A DNA stretch of 64,000 nt from assembly GCA_029245955.1 (NCBI GenBank), contig JAQWOH010000078.1:1-64000 (forward strand), written 5' to 3'. The translations under genes were made by a program, and so were the position numbers. Source of the stretch: Fuerstiella sp. GTDB lineage: Bacteria > Planctomycetota > Planctomycetia > Planctomycetales > Planctomycetaceae. The notes below the pieces were generated by a model that was given only the letters and a program-made list of their open reading frames with translations, did no database searches and was not told the DNA's origin. Numbering within the stretch: position 1 is the stretch's first letter; each line of letters begins with the position of its first letter. This document shows positions 1-8,782 of this stretch, piece by piece.

Positions 1-351
1 TATTTGGGTGAGTAATCCTTCCAGTTTCTTCGAGGATCGGATGCTGTGCGCCCCTCAGGCAACGACTCAGCATTCGGTGAGTGGTTTGGATTCTCGATGG
101 TCATTGGTGATCTACCGAGCAACAACGATGAAGCGACGAACATATATTAGACGGAATATGTCCGCATATCTCGGACACGGTACTCTCGCCATTCTCCAGA
201 TACTCAGGGTTTTGTCAAATGAAGTCCTGCAGGGGTAGAATCATAGCACCACTGAGGTAGTATTATGCAGCATTCCGTGTAAGTCCACATTCCGGGCTTG
301 AACCGGAATGGCCTCTCACGTGAATGTCCCTCTTTTCTACCGGAGGACGTC
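1..351. other. Non-coding stretch upstream of integrase
   Basis: No convincing gene is seen here. A 76-codon open frame at 8-238 has no recognisable content or ribosome site. The only functional element I can support is the GGAGGA Shine-Dalgarno at about 341-346, which sets the integrase start at 352. No clear attI or cassette boundary is visible. Confidence 0.5.
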
Positions 352-1347
352 ATGAAGCTACTCGATCAGGTACGCTGCCATATGCGAACCGCTCATCTTG
401 CGATTCGCACAGAGCGCGCCTACGTCAGCTGGATCAAACGGTTTCTGCATTTTGAAAAGTGTCTGTACGGCCACTGGCGACACCCAGACGAAATGGGTTC
501 GGAGGAAGTCAACCGGTACCTGACGCACCTGGCCGTAGATCGCAACGTGTCCGCCAGCACACAGACTCAGGCGCTCAGTGCGCTGTTGCTGTTATTTCGC
601 GAAGTTCTACAGAACGACAGATTGAGCATCGACGCGATCCGGGCGAAGCACCCCGAGACCATCCCGGTCGTGCTGAGTATTTCTGAAGTCTGGCGGGTCA
701 TGCGCGAAATTCCATTCGGTGCCAATAGAGTCATTGCCGGTTTGCAGTACGGTTCCGGCATGCGTTTGCTGGAGTCGTGTCGACTACGCGTTAAGGATGT
801 CGATTTCGACCGTCATCAGATTATTGTGCGCGACGGCAAAGGCCAGAAGGACCGTGCCGTTCCTTTGCCGCGCAAAGTTGAGGACGGCCTGCGACGTCAC
901 ATCGAGTCAGCTCGAGTAATGCACCAGGAAGATCTGGATCGTGGAGCCGGATGGGTCTGGTTGCCATACGCTCTGGCAGAAAAGTATCCGGACACGGGCC
1001 GCCAGTTCAGCTGGCAATACGTATTCCCCGGCCGAAATCTTCGCTTCGATCCTCGCCGGGATGAAACGTCTGCAGGCACCATGAAGGGGCCCGGGCGTCA
1101 TCACGTCCACGAAAGTACCGTGCAAAAATGTGTGAAGCGAGCGGTGGAGCGGGCGGCAATCACAAAACATGCCAGTTGCCATTCGTTTCGTCATTCGTTT
1201 GCGACCCACCTGCTGGAGTCCGGCAGTGACATCCGCACGATTCAGGAACTTCTGGGCCATAAGGATGTCAGCACGACGATGATTTACACTCACGTCAGCA
1301 CGATCGGAGCGACGGGCGTTCAGAGTCCGTTGGATGCGATGGGGTAG
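352..1347 (+). CDS. Integron-type tyrosine recombinase (IntI family)
   Basis: This 331-residue site-specific recombinase would cut and rejoin DNA through a tyrosine. The N-terminus (KLLDQVR, then IRTERAYVSWIKRF) is the SAM-like core-binding domain. The catalytic set is visible: Arg in GMRLLESCRLR, HSFRHSFATHLLESG (HxxR), LGHKDVSTTMIYTH (His and the Tyr nucleophile). Between catalytic boxes I and II lies the extra segment typical of integron integrases rather than XerC/D (LPYALAEKYP, then WQYVFPGR and GRHHVHES). A TTG start at 298 would add 18 residues, but the ATG at 352 has a GGAGGA 6-8 bases upstream and matches the family N-terminus, so I use it. No cassette array is evident beside it, so it looks like an orphan or remnant integron. 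Confidence 0.9.
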   Translation: MKLLDQVRCHMRTAHLAIRTERAYVSWIKRFLHFEKCLYGHWRHPDEMGSEEVNRYLTHLAVDRNVSASTQTQALSALLLLFREVLQNDRLSIDAIRAKHPETIPVVLSISEVWRVMREIPFGANRVIAGLQYGSGMRLLESCRLRVKDVDFDRHQIIVRDGKGQKDRAVPLPRKVEDGLRRHIESARVMHQEDLDRGAGWVWLPYALAEKYPDTGRQFSWQYVFPGRNLRFDPRRDETSAGTMKGPGRHHVHESTVQKCVKRAVERAAITKHASCHSFRHSFATHLLESGSDIRTIQELLGHKDVSTTMIYTHVSTIGATGVQSPLDAMG

Positions 1348-1480
1348 GGATGGCGTGGCTGCCGGGCAGTTGCGTTGAGCTGGTTTCATAACCACAATTT
1401 ACAAGCATGAATCGCGAGTGAGTGCTCGAACGTAGTGCATGGAAAAACCGGATTCGCAACTCACTTGCTTGCGCTGCGTG

Positions 1481-1510
1481 CTTGTATTAAGACCGCTTGT
1501 ATTAAGACCG
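1481..1510. repeat. Two tandem copies of a 15-bp unit
   Basis: The unit CTTGTATTAAGACCG occurs at 1481-1495 and again, identically, at 1496-1510, followed by CTTGT. It lies in the short gap between the integrase and the convergent PhyH gene. Function unknown. Confidence 0.9.
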
Positions 1511-1539
1511 CTTGTCGTGAAAGAGCAGCGGGGCCGGCT

Positions 1540-1556
1540 GGGCACGCGGTTAAACG
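1540..1556. repeat. Dispersed 17-bp repeat, copy 1 (contains GTTAAAC)
   Basis: GGGCACGCGGTTAAACG is found here and, identical over all 17 bases, at 7494-7510. A related copy lies at 49296-49319. The GTTAAAC inside it fits the GTTRRRY core of integron recombination sites, and this copy lies about 200 bases after the integrase gene. Whether it is a recombination site is not shown. Confidence 0.7.
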
Positions 1557-1574
1557 ATGACGGCCCACCCCGGT

Positions 1575-2426
1575 TCAGGACAGCAGGGGATAGAACGTTC
1601 CGCCCAGAGGCTGACCTTTGGCAATGATGTCGGTTCCTTCCAGCAACGCTTCGTCGACATCACTGCAGACTCCGTCTCTGACGACGTTCAGAACCAGGGC
1701 CCGGCGGGGACGGTCTGTGTTATTCGCGAAGGAACCGTGGACCATCAGAGGATGATGGAAAACGCATTCTCCCGCCTTTAGCTCCACCGGCACGGGCTTG
1801 ACGAATTTCTGCCACTGATCGTCAGTAAGAACGTCTTTGATCGCCGTCATGTCGCCGGCCAGTCCGGTGATCGGCAGCAGGTCCCATTTGTGGCTGCCCG
1901 GCACATAATGAATGCAACCGTTGTCGACGGTGGCGTCATCCAGACCAATCCAGCAGCTCAGATGAGCCATCGGTTTGGTGCGTGTCCAGTACGAATAGTC
2001 CTGGTGCCACGCCACAATTCCACCGTGTTTTGCTGGCTTGCAGAATAACTGGTCGTGCCAGAACCGGACGTCGCCGCCCAGCAGTTGTTCCGCCGGAACA
2101 ACGAATGCGGAATTCCACAGGCAATCGTGAAACCCGGGTCTCAGTCGCCACGCTCCCAGTGCATGAAACAGCACGGCGTTGGGGTCGGCCGATTCGTTGG
2201 AATTGTATTCGTACCACAATTCGTGGCCCTGGTGACTGGGCTCAGTCAGTTCTGCCAGTTCCGCACGCAGAGCCTCGATCTGAACAGCTGTGAGAATCTT
2301 CGGGCCGACGACGAAACCATCACGTTCGTAGTCCTGCAGTTGTTCGTCCGTCAGTCGTGTTACGCCGCTGGTCTCGCGTTGGAACAGATTGGAAACGAGA
2401 TCGTGGGTCTGGGCAAGATCCGGCAT
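1575..2426 (-). CDS. Phytanoyl-CoA dioxygenase (PhyH) family protein
   Basis: A 283-residue non-heme Fe(II)/2-oxoglutarate dioxygenase of the PhyH family, expected to hydroxylate a small organic substrate that cannot be named from sequence. The iron-binding triad is visible: H141-x-D143 in VAWHQDYSYW and the distal His230 in HPLMVHGS; Arg241/242 are placed to bind 2-oxoglutarate. There is no signal peptide, so it is probably cytoplasmic. It is the third gene of a minus-strand run after the cytochrome/DUF1549 protein and the sugar isomerase, 117 bases after the latter, so it may be co-transcribed with a catabolic set. Family assignment is firm; substrate is unknown. Confidence 0.88.
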   Translation of the reverse strand: MPDLAQTHDLVSNLFQRETSGVTRLTDEQLQDYERDGFVVGPKILTAVQIEALRAELAELTEPSHQGHELWYEYNSNESADPNAVLFHALGAWRLRPGFHDCLWNSAFVVPAEQLLGGDVRFWHDQLFCKPAKHGGIVAWHQDYSYWTRTKPMAHLSCWIGLDDATVDNGCIHYVPGSHKWDLLPITGLAGDMTAIKDVLTDDQWQKFVKPVPVELKAGECVFHHPLMVHGSFANNTDRPRRALVLNVVRDGVCSDVDEALLEGTDIIAKGQPLGGTFYPLLS

Positions 2427-2543
2427 CGTGGGAACTCAGTGTGTAATGGCCAGATGAATTTAAAGAAAGCCGGTCCGACTGACAAACTCACTGGCCGCGC
2501 CAGTGACACACAAATACGAACGGCAGTTCCAACGTACCAACTG

Positions 2544-3350
2544 TTATCCTTCTGCCGCGGATCGCATTTTTTCCAGGCCGGTCTTTGCGACTTCCAGCGG
2601 ATCCTGTTCCCACAGGTCCGGGCGGAATAGTTCGAGTGAGACGAAGTCGGAATATCCGATCTGCCTCAGCAGTTCACAGTAGCGTTTCAGATCGATGGCT
2701 CCGTCACCTGGCATCACTCGATCCGGGTCTCGCTGAGTGTGCGGCGGCGGATCGGCGGGCGCGTCGTTGAAGTGTGAGATGGCAATCTGCTGGACGTTGA
2801 GTTTCGCAATGGATTCAATACCTCCTCCACCGACGTAGCAGTGAAACGGGTCCAGCACGATGCAGGCATTGGGGTGCCCGCTGCCTTCGACAATTTCGAT
2901 GGCATCGTCGATTGTCTTGATGTCTTCCACAAATCCCAGGTATTCGAACGCCGGACGCACGCCAAACTGCGCCCCCAGCTGCAGTAATTCATGATAATGA
3001 CGTCGTCCCAGTTCCCGGTCGGCCTGGTCATGAGGCGGTCCGGCAACGGCGAAAGGCGCTCCCACCGCCGCTGCCTGTTCCAGCTTGCGCTTCGCAGTAT
3101 CCATCGCAGCGGTATGTTCTTCCCCCGCCGGCTGAAACCAACCGTGAATGTGTATGGTCGTGGGGACTTCCATTCCGTGATCGTCCACGCATTTGCGAAT
3201 CTCTTCGATGGTGCCGCCAGCTTCAACATGAGCAGTCATGTCGTCGTGCCAGAGTTCGATGCCCGTATATCCAGCGTCGGCAGCAACGGCAATCTTGCGC
3301 AGAATGGGAGTGGTCTTGATCGTGCTGGAGTTCAGACTGTATTTGAACAT
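2544..3350 (-). CDS. TIM-barrel sugar isomerase/epimerase (AP endonuclease 2 family)
   Basis: A 268-residue protein of the xylose-isomerase-like TIM-barrel superfamily (IolE/IolI/hydroxypyruvate isomerase relatives). Barrel strands carry metal-ligand-type residues in the expected order: EYLGF, LDPFHCY, ISHFND and the C-terminal SLELF. The start MFKYSLNSSTI fits the first beta strand. It lies 36 bases after the large secreted cytochrome/DUF1549 gene and before PhyH, a neighbourhood common in planctomycete polysaccharide or polyol catabolism. It likely isomerises or epimerises a sugar or inosose; I cannot say which. No signal peptide is seen, so it is cytoplasmic. Confidence 0.85.
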   Translation of the reverse strand: MFKYSLNSSTIKTTPILRKIAVAADAGYTGIELWHDDMTAHVEAGGTIEEIRKCVDDHGMEVPTTIHIHGWFQPAGEEHTAAMDTAKRKLEQAAAVGAPFAVAGPPHDQADRELGRRHYHELLQLGAQFGVRPAFEYLGFVEDIKTIDDAIEIVEGSGHPNACIVLDPFHCYVGGGGIESIAKLNVQQIAISHFNDAPADPPPHTQRDPDRVMPGDGAIDLKRYCELLRQIGYSDFVSLELFRPDLWEQDPLEVAKTGLEKMRSAAEG

Positions 3351-3386
3351 CGGCTTTCCTGAGAGATAACAAGCAGAAGCAGTTCT

Positions 3387-6300
3387 TTAGTGCAGAAAAA
3401 CAAACTCTTTGGAATTCAGCAGAACGTGGCAGACTTCCGTAAGCGTTTTCAGCGACAGAGGCCGATTCCCGTCCGACGGTTTCGCGTTTGCTTCGGAAGC
3501 ATTGGTAAACTCCAGCAGAGGCGTCAGTTCGTCGGCAGTCGCCGGACGACCAAACAACTGATGCCATGCCGCGGCCAGCACTTCATTCGGTGACGACGAC
3601 TGTGCTGCAATCAGCCGCTCTGCCCACAAGCGCGCCTGCTGATTTACAAATTCGTTATTGAGCATAATCAGAGCCTGTGCGGGTACGTTCGATGTCACGC
3701 GTTTGCCCGTGGTGGTGACCGGAGCCGGCACGTCGAAGGCCAGCATAAACGGCGACAGAAAATTTCGGTTCACAGCGATGTAAATGCTGCGGCGGCCGTG
3801 GCCGTCCAGCGGACCATCAACCTTTGGCCGTCCTCGTCCCTGCATGAAGGCGGTCAGATGCACGGGCACAGGACTTCCGAACAGGGTCGGATCCAGTCGG
3901 CCGGACACGGTCAGAATGGCGTCTCGCACCGCTTCGCCCTGCAATCGGCGAATTCGTGCTTTATGCAGCAGATGATTGGCCGGATCCAGTCTGTCACCAT
4001 CGGCGGACCGCTGACTGCTGATACGATAGGTGCGTGAGAGAACCAGCGTGCGAATCATCTGTTTGATCGACCAGCCGTTGTTGCGAAATTGTGTCGCCAG
4101 AAAATCCAGCAACAGCGGGTGTGTAGGTTCTTTTCCCAGCACACCGAAATTGTCGGTCGATGCCACAATTCCCACTCCGAACAGGTGATGCCAGATTCGG
4201 TTGACGGCGACTCGCGCCAGCAGAGGATTTTCATCGGCGATCAGCTGCTCGGCCAACTCTCTTCGCCCGCTGCCTGAGTAGTTTTCCTGGCCCGCCGTAC
4301 GCCGCAACGCTGTAAGAATTCCGCGGGGAGCAATCTCACCCGGATTCCGGTGGCTGCCCCGGATGAAAACGCGTTCGTCCTCAGGTGTTCCATCGGTCAT
4401 GGCGATGACCGGCATCGCCACCGGAATATCTTTGGCCAGTGCTGCCCATTGATCCGCGGTGGCCTTCCATCCGGAAGAATCGTCAGCCAGCTCGTTATCG
4501 ATGACAGCGGTGCGAGTGGCATTGGTGTCGTCTGACATCCCGACGGACCAGGCAGCAAGGATCTGGTCGACATCGTTTGAAGTGGCCGCCTTGCTCCTGC
4601 GATCAGCCGCACTGACTGCGACATTCAGGACCTCGGGCGTGTCCAGGGGCGGCGCAGCGCCGGCTGCGTTGGCAAAGCGGACTTCCTGCACACTGAACCA
4701 ACCGTTGCCTTCATCTAAAAACTCAAGATGAACCCGATGTCCCAGATAACGCTGCACGTCTCCGGCAAGTCGGATCCACTGAAATCGGCCGCCGGTATCA
4801 ATCTTCTGCTTTGCACCACTAAACAACAGTTCACTGAATTCGTTCATGACGTAGCCATCGATCACCAACCGAAGCCGGCAGCCTTCTCCGGCCACGCGGA
4901 CCAGGATTTCCGGCTGGCGCAGTTCAAACGTCGGACTACAGAGCGTGCCCTGCAGTTCGGTGGACAACGACGAGGACGTAACGCCTGTGCCGCGGCTGTA
5001 ATGCAATCCGTCGGAGTGCCATGAAAACAGGCGTTCGGCATCTGCCGAGTCGCTGGCGAAGGCCGGTCCACTGGAAAACCATCCGGTACTGATGCCGTCA
5101 CGCAGATCGGCAAACAGAGTGGTGTCCGATGTCACAGTGCGGCTGGCGGAAGTTACCTCATCCTGCCAACGACTTGCGGTGACTGCAGGAGTGGTCTCAG
5201 ACTGAGCCAGGCGAGCGGGCAGGGACAGGGGCACCGTCAGCGCCGCGTTGTCCCTGTTCAGTAAGGCCGTAACCCAGTTCCGCAGAGTCCCTGCGTCACA
5301 GTCTCGCTCATTGGCCACAACATTTATATTACGACGCGGACCTGTTTCAGACAGTTGACCGAAGACAATGTGATCAATGTCGATATGGCCCCAGCCTCCC
5401 TGGTGGTGATCGATAATCTCCAGACGCCCCGACCGGCCGAAAAATTCAGTGACGTCCCACGAGTGCCGCAACATCGCATCACTGTTCTTCCCAGTCGCCG
5501 TGCGTACGTTCTTTCCGTCGACCACCAGATTCATGCAGGTCTTGTCTTTGTGATTGCCACCACCGATCAAAAACGAGATGTGCGGATGTTCAATTTTGAA
5601 TTTAGGGGAAATCAGCTCCCCCTGCAGTCCATCGCTGCGGAGCCATGAATTCGCCAGACGTTTGCCGTGAAAACCAGACAGTGACTGGCCCGCAAATGAA
5701 GCGTCAGAGGTACCATCCGCGAAGGCAGCGCCGCTGACCTTCCAGTCGCCAAAAGATTCGTCTTCGAAGTCTTCGAATACAACACTGGCTTCAGAATTGG
5801 CAACTGCGATCGGTTCTCCCGTAATGGCTTCCACGGCGGCAGACGCGTACTTCTGAAATCGGGCAGCGTCGTACGTGTCATCGATCTGTTTCAATTCACG
5901 TTTGGCCGCCACACCAGCGGCAACCAGTCTGTCGACCCGCTGACTGATCTTTTGGCCGGGATCCAACAGGCCGGTGTGCCGGCGAGAGCTCTGCAGGAAG
6001 CCCGCCAGAGCGTAATAATCTGTTGTTAAGATGGCATCAAATTTGTGATCATGACAGCGGGCACAGGCCACAGTTAAGCCCAGAAAGGTTTTGGAAAACA
6101 CGTCAATCTGGTTATCAATCTTCCCAGCCTCTTCGCCGCGAACGTCAACCGGAGCGTGCTTGTCTTCCGCCAGAAACCAGAACCCGGTGCCGATGATGGA
6201 CTCGTTGTATTTTTCTGTGGGGTGCAGCCGAGGCTGTGTCAACAGGTCACCCGCCACGTGTTCGCGGACAAACTGGTCGTACGGCACGTCCGCATTCAAA

Positions 6301-7181
6301 GCGCGGATCACGTAGTCGCGATAGCGCCAGGCGTTGTGCAGCGGATAATCAAATTCATGGCCAAGCGTTTCCGCGTAACGCACCAGATCGAGCCAGTGAC
6401 GTCCCCAGCGTTCACCAAAGTGGGGTGATTGCAGCAATTCGTCCACCACGGTCTGTAGCGCAGCATCATCAGGTGCTGCGTCGGCAACGAAAGCTTCCAC
6501 CTGTCCCACGGATGGTGGCAGGCCGATGATGTCAAAATACAGACGTCGAATCAAAGTGCGTCGATCCGCATCGGCAGCGGGCTGCAGACCGGCAGCTTCC
6601 AGACGGGACAGCACGAAGGCATCGGCAGCGACAGCGCACCAGTCCGCATACCTGACCAAGGGTAGCTGTGGATCGCTAATGGGCTGCCAGGCCCAGTGAC
6701 TTTGTTTTCTTTGTTCCAGCGGGAATTCGTCGGCAGGAACGGCTTGTGCGTGCGCATCGAGTTCTTCCGGCCACGGGGCACCAGCGGAGATCCATTTCAC
6801 AAGAATGTCTACTTCTGCCTGAGGCATCCGCGTACGGGGCGGCATCTCAAATCCCTCATAGCGAATGGCTTCGATCAGCAGACTTTCGTCCGGTTTGCCC
6901 GGCACGATCGCGGGGCCGCTTTCGCCGCCACGCAGCATCGCTTTGCGACCTGTCAGCAGCAGACCTCCTTGAGGTTTCTTCGGCCCCTTGTGGCATTCAA
7001 AGCAACGAGATTGAAGAAGCGGAAGCACTTTGGACGTGACAAAGGCACGCTGTGCCGGAGTGATCTGCGCCTGTTCGTCGGCAGCGGCGACGGTTCCGCA
7101 GACTGCCAGCAGCGCAATAGAGACACGGACACGGCGGCGATTCCTGAACACGCAGAAGGTGCGAGAAGAACTTGAAGACAT
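3387..7181 (-). CDS. Giant secreted protein: cytochrome c-like domain, DUF1549, beta-sandwich inserts, DUF1553
   Basis: A 1264-residue exported protein of a type greatly expanded in planctomycetes. Residues 1-34 form a signal peptide (Arg-rich, then IALLAVCGTVAAA). A planctomycete-type cytochrome c domain follows, with the heme motif C60-x2-C63-H64. DUF1549 spans roughly residues 170-390 (FVLSRLEAAGL, then LYFDIIGLPPS). Residues about 480-860 hold two similar beta-sandwich segments resembling carbohydrate-binding modules (FEDFEDESFGDW near 485; LSTELQGTLCSPTFELRQ later). DUF1553 fills about 970-1240 (ERVFIRGSHRNPGEIAPRG). The family is longer than usual here because of the inserts. Role is unproven; a periplasmic redox or sugar-related function is inferred. 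It heads the minus-strand run with the isomerase and PhyH genes. Confidence 0.9.
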   Translation of the reverse strand: MSSSSSRTFCVFRNRRRVRVSIALLAVCGTVAAADEQAQITPAQRAFVTSKVLPLLQSRCFECHKGPKKPQGGLLLTGRKAMLRGGESGPAIVPGKPDESLLIEAIRYEGFEMPPRTRMPQAEVDILVKWISAGAPWPEELDAHAQAVPADEFPLEQRKQSHWAWQPISDPQLPLVRYADWCAVAADAFVLSRLEAAGLQPAADADRRTLIRRLYFDIIGLPPSVGQVEAFVADAAPDDAALQTVVDELLQSPHFGERWGRHWLDLVRYAETLGHEFDYPLHNAWRYRDYVIRALNADVPYDQFVREHVAGDLLTQPRLHPTEKYNESIIGTGFWFLAEDKHAPVDVRGEEAGKIDNQIDVFSKTFLGLTVACARCHDHKFDAILTTDYYALAGFLQSSRRHTGLLDPGQKISQRVDRLVAAGVAAKRELKQIDDTYDAARFQKYASAAVEAITGEPIAVANSEASVVFEDFEDESFGDWKVSGAAFADGTSDASFAGQSLSGFHGKRLANSWLRSDGLQGELISPKFKIEHPHISFLIGGGNHKDKTCMNLVVDGKNVRTATGKNSDAMLRHSWDVTEFFGRSGRLEIIDHHQGGWGHIDIDHIVFGQLSETGPRRNINVVANERDCDAGTLRNWVTALLNRDNAALTVPLSLPARLAQSETTPAVTASRWQDEVTSASRTVTSDTTLFADLRDGISTGWFSSGPAFASDSADAERLFSWHSDGLHYSRGTGVTSSSLSTELQGTLCSPTFELRQPEILVRVAGEGCRLRLVIDGYVMNEFSELLFSGAKQKIDTGGRFQWIRLAGDVQRYLGHRVHLEFLDEGNGWFSVQEVRFANAAGAAPPLDTPEVLNVAVSAADRRSKAATSNDVDQILAAWSVGMSDDTNATRTAVIDNELADDSSGWKATADQWAALAKDIPVAMPVIAMTDGTPEDERVFIRGSHRNPGEIAPRGILTALRRTAGQENYSGSGRRELAEQLIADENPLLARVAVNRIWHHLFGVGIVASTDNFGVLGKEPTHPLLLDFLATQFRNNGWSIKQMIRTLVLSRTYRISSQRSADGDRLDPANHLLHKARIRRLQGEAVRDAILTVSGRLDPTLFGSPVPVHLTAFMQGRGRPKVDGPLDGHGRRSIYIAVNRNFLSPFMLAFDVPAPVTTTGKRVTSNVPAQALIMLNNEFVNQQARLWAERLIAAQSSSPNEVLAAAWHQLFGRPATADELTPLLEFTNASEANAKPSDGNRPLSLKTLTEVCHVLLNSKEFVFLH

Positions 7182-7493
7182 GCGGACAGTTCTGTTTCAA
7201 GAAGAAACGCGGGCGCGAAATGTATTATGCGCGCGGATACCCCTGCTTTTCAACACCGACCGCTGTGGAAACGCGGGCTGCATGAAGCCCGTCGTCGCCC
7301 GACATTATTTCAGCAGGCGGACAAACAGATAATCCGGCGCGGAGCAGACTTGCGAAACCTTGAACAAGGAACTCAATCACTTCACTCCGGCGACACCATC
7401 TTTATTCAATCGTTTCAGCGCAAGAACCAGGCCTTGCGGTCAGTGACAAAGCTACAGACCCGAGGCGACGGCGGCTGCAGATCGCAGCCCGAC

Positions 7494-7510
7494 GGGCACG
7501 CGGTTAAACG
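7494..7510. repeat. Dispersed 17-bp repeat, copy 2
   Basis: Identical to 1540-1556 (GGGCACGCGGTTAAACG). The flank to the left (CCCGAC, 7488-7493) is also shared with the related copy at 49296-49319, so the full unit is probably longer than 17 bases. Confidence 0.7.
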
Positions 7511-7576
7511 GGAACATCGTGGCATCGAGACCGTTCACGTTGTGGCGTCAGTCGACGGCAAATCAAATTCTCACTG

Positions 7577-7604
7577 CCGTACGATTCGCCGTATCTGTAC
7601 GGCT
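7577..7604 (-). terminator. Hairpin downstream of the 4Fe-4S protein gene
   Basis: GCCGTAC (7577-7583) pairs perfectly with GTACGGC (7598-7604), with a 14-base loop. It lies 39 bases beyond the stop of the minus-strand gene ending at 7643. There is no U-tract, so it is a weak terminator candidate. Confidence 0.35.
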
Positions 7605-7642
7605 GCTGATTACGCGAGAACAACACTGCGAAGCCCGCTGCG

Positions 7643-8680
7643 TCAAAACTCCAACGCGTCGAGTTCGTCCATCAGGTCGTCGAATTCGTCGTGGCTGCGA
7701 CTGGCAATCCCCACGGTAGTGCCTACAGCTTCGCGACCGTCCAGAATCAGTTCCTGATCACGTTCCTTGACGGCCATGTCCAGGGCAGACATGCCATCGT
7801 CGCCGCCGAACAGCTTTGACAGATCGATCTTGATGCCACCAACGTCTCCGTCAGCGCCGGCAATCGCGGGCGTCTTATGCTGAGGAAAGATGATGGCGTT
7901 CTCCGGACAGACTCGGCTGCAGGCGGGACACCCTTTTTTGCAGTTGTCCTGTTCTTCCACCAGAATGCGGTCCAGTGCGTCGACTCCGTAGACACCAAAC
8001 AGGCAAAAATCGACACACTCCATACAGTTCGTGCAGCGAGTGTAATCGATAACCGGGTACCAGCGTCTGCGAGTGTCTTCCGGCAAGGCTTCCTTGTCCG
8101 CGTGCGATGCCGCTCCACTGTCCAGGGCACGACGGGCCTCCAGCTGACGCTCCGGCTGCAAATAACGCTGCAACTGCTCCGGTTTCGGGGTCCCATTAAT
8201 GAAACTCATCAGATCTACGGTCTGAACGCTGTTTTCGCCGACGATGCGATTGATCTCGCTGATGTAATCATTGGCGCTGTCGCGAACTCGCAGGTCCAGA
8301 CAGTAAATTGTTCGATCCGGCACATCGACGGTACCAATACCCCGCGGTTCGTGGCGGTCTTCTTCATCAATATCTTCATCGTCGTCACGTTCACTGACGA
8401 TCAACGTCGTTCCTTCATGACCCCGTACTCCGGCACGGTCCAGTGTCCAGCGAGTCGCGCGTTCGTACAGCCAGCCCAGCACGATCAGAGTGCCGGGAAC
8501 GGACTTCAGGAACAGCGTGCCTGAATGATCATGAGGCATATCGTACAGGTGCGGCACCAGCGACACGTCCACACCGGGGTCTGCGATGAGGGCCGTCAGG
8601 ATGTCTTCTTCCATCTGCCTTTTGACGGGATTCCGCCCCTGGGCCTGGCAAATAACAACTGTAATTTTTGAACCCGACAT
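7643..8680 (-). CDS. 4Fe-4S ferredoxin-domain protein
   Basis: A 345-residue cytoplasmic protein. The first ~200 residues (SGSKITVVICQAQGRNPVK, then LIVLGWLYERATRW) resemble no enzyme I can name. The C-terminal half carries two 4Fe-4S binding motifs: CTNCMECVDFC (C-x2-C-x2-C-x3-C) and CKKGCPACSRVCP (C-x3-C-x2-C-x3-C), so it should bind two clusters and carry electrons. The tail is acidic (DDLMDELDALEF). An upstream ATG at 8773 would add 31 residues; I prefer 8680 because the protein then opens directly with a beta strand. It follows the DUF1080 gene by 102 bases. Redox partner unknown. Confidence 0.75.
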   Translation of the reverse strand: MSGSKITVVICQAQGRNPVKRQMEEDILTALIADPGVDVSLVPHLYDMPHDHSGTLFLKSVPGTLIVLGWLYERATRWTLDRAGVRGHEGTTLIVSERDDDEDIDEEDRHEPRGIGTVDVPDRTIYCLDLRVRDSANDYISEINRIVGENSVQTVDLMSFINGTPKPEQLQRYLQPERQLEARRALDSGAASHADKEALPEDTRRRWYPVIDYTRCTNCMECVDFCLFGVYGVDALDRILVEEQDNCKKGCPACSRVCPENAIIFPQHKTPAIAGADGDVGGIKIDLSKLFGGDDGMSALDMAVKERDQELILDGREAVGTTVGIASRSHDEFDDLMDELDALEF

Positions 8681-8782
8681 CAGTCTTCTTGTGATTCCGT
8701 GAGAACGAATACAGGGGCCATCCAGAATAACGTATTTCCGGCCGAAATCGATGTCCGACGGCGAATTGCACAAATGCGCCAG

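Larger units (their letters stand above)
7182..7642. other. Gap between ferredoxin-type gene and giant cytochrome gene
   Basis: No gene is supported. The stretch holds a small hairpin (7274-7291, CGGGCT/AGCCCG), dispersed-repeat copy 2 (7494-7510) and a hairpin at 7577-7604. The promoter of the gene starting at 7181 must lie here, but I see no convincing -35/-10 pair. Confidence 0.5.

Noticed and set aside
8..238. 76-codon plus-strand frame at the window start
   Set aside because: No recognisable content, no ribosome site, and composition unlike neighbouring genes.
907..1395. 162-codon frame antisense to the integrase
   Set aside because: Lies opposite conserved catalytic motifs of a clear gene; a by-product of GC-rich coding.
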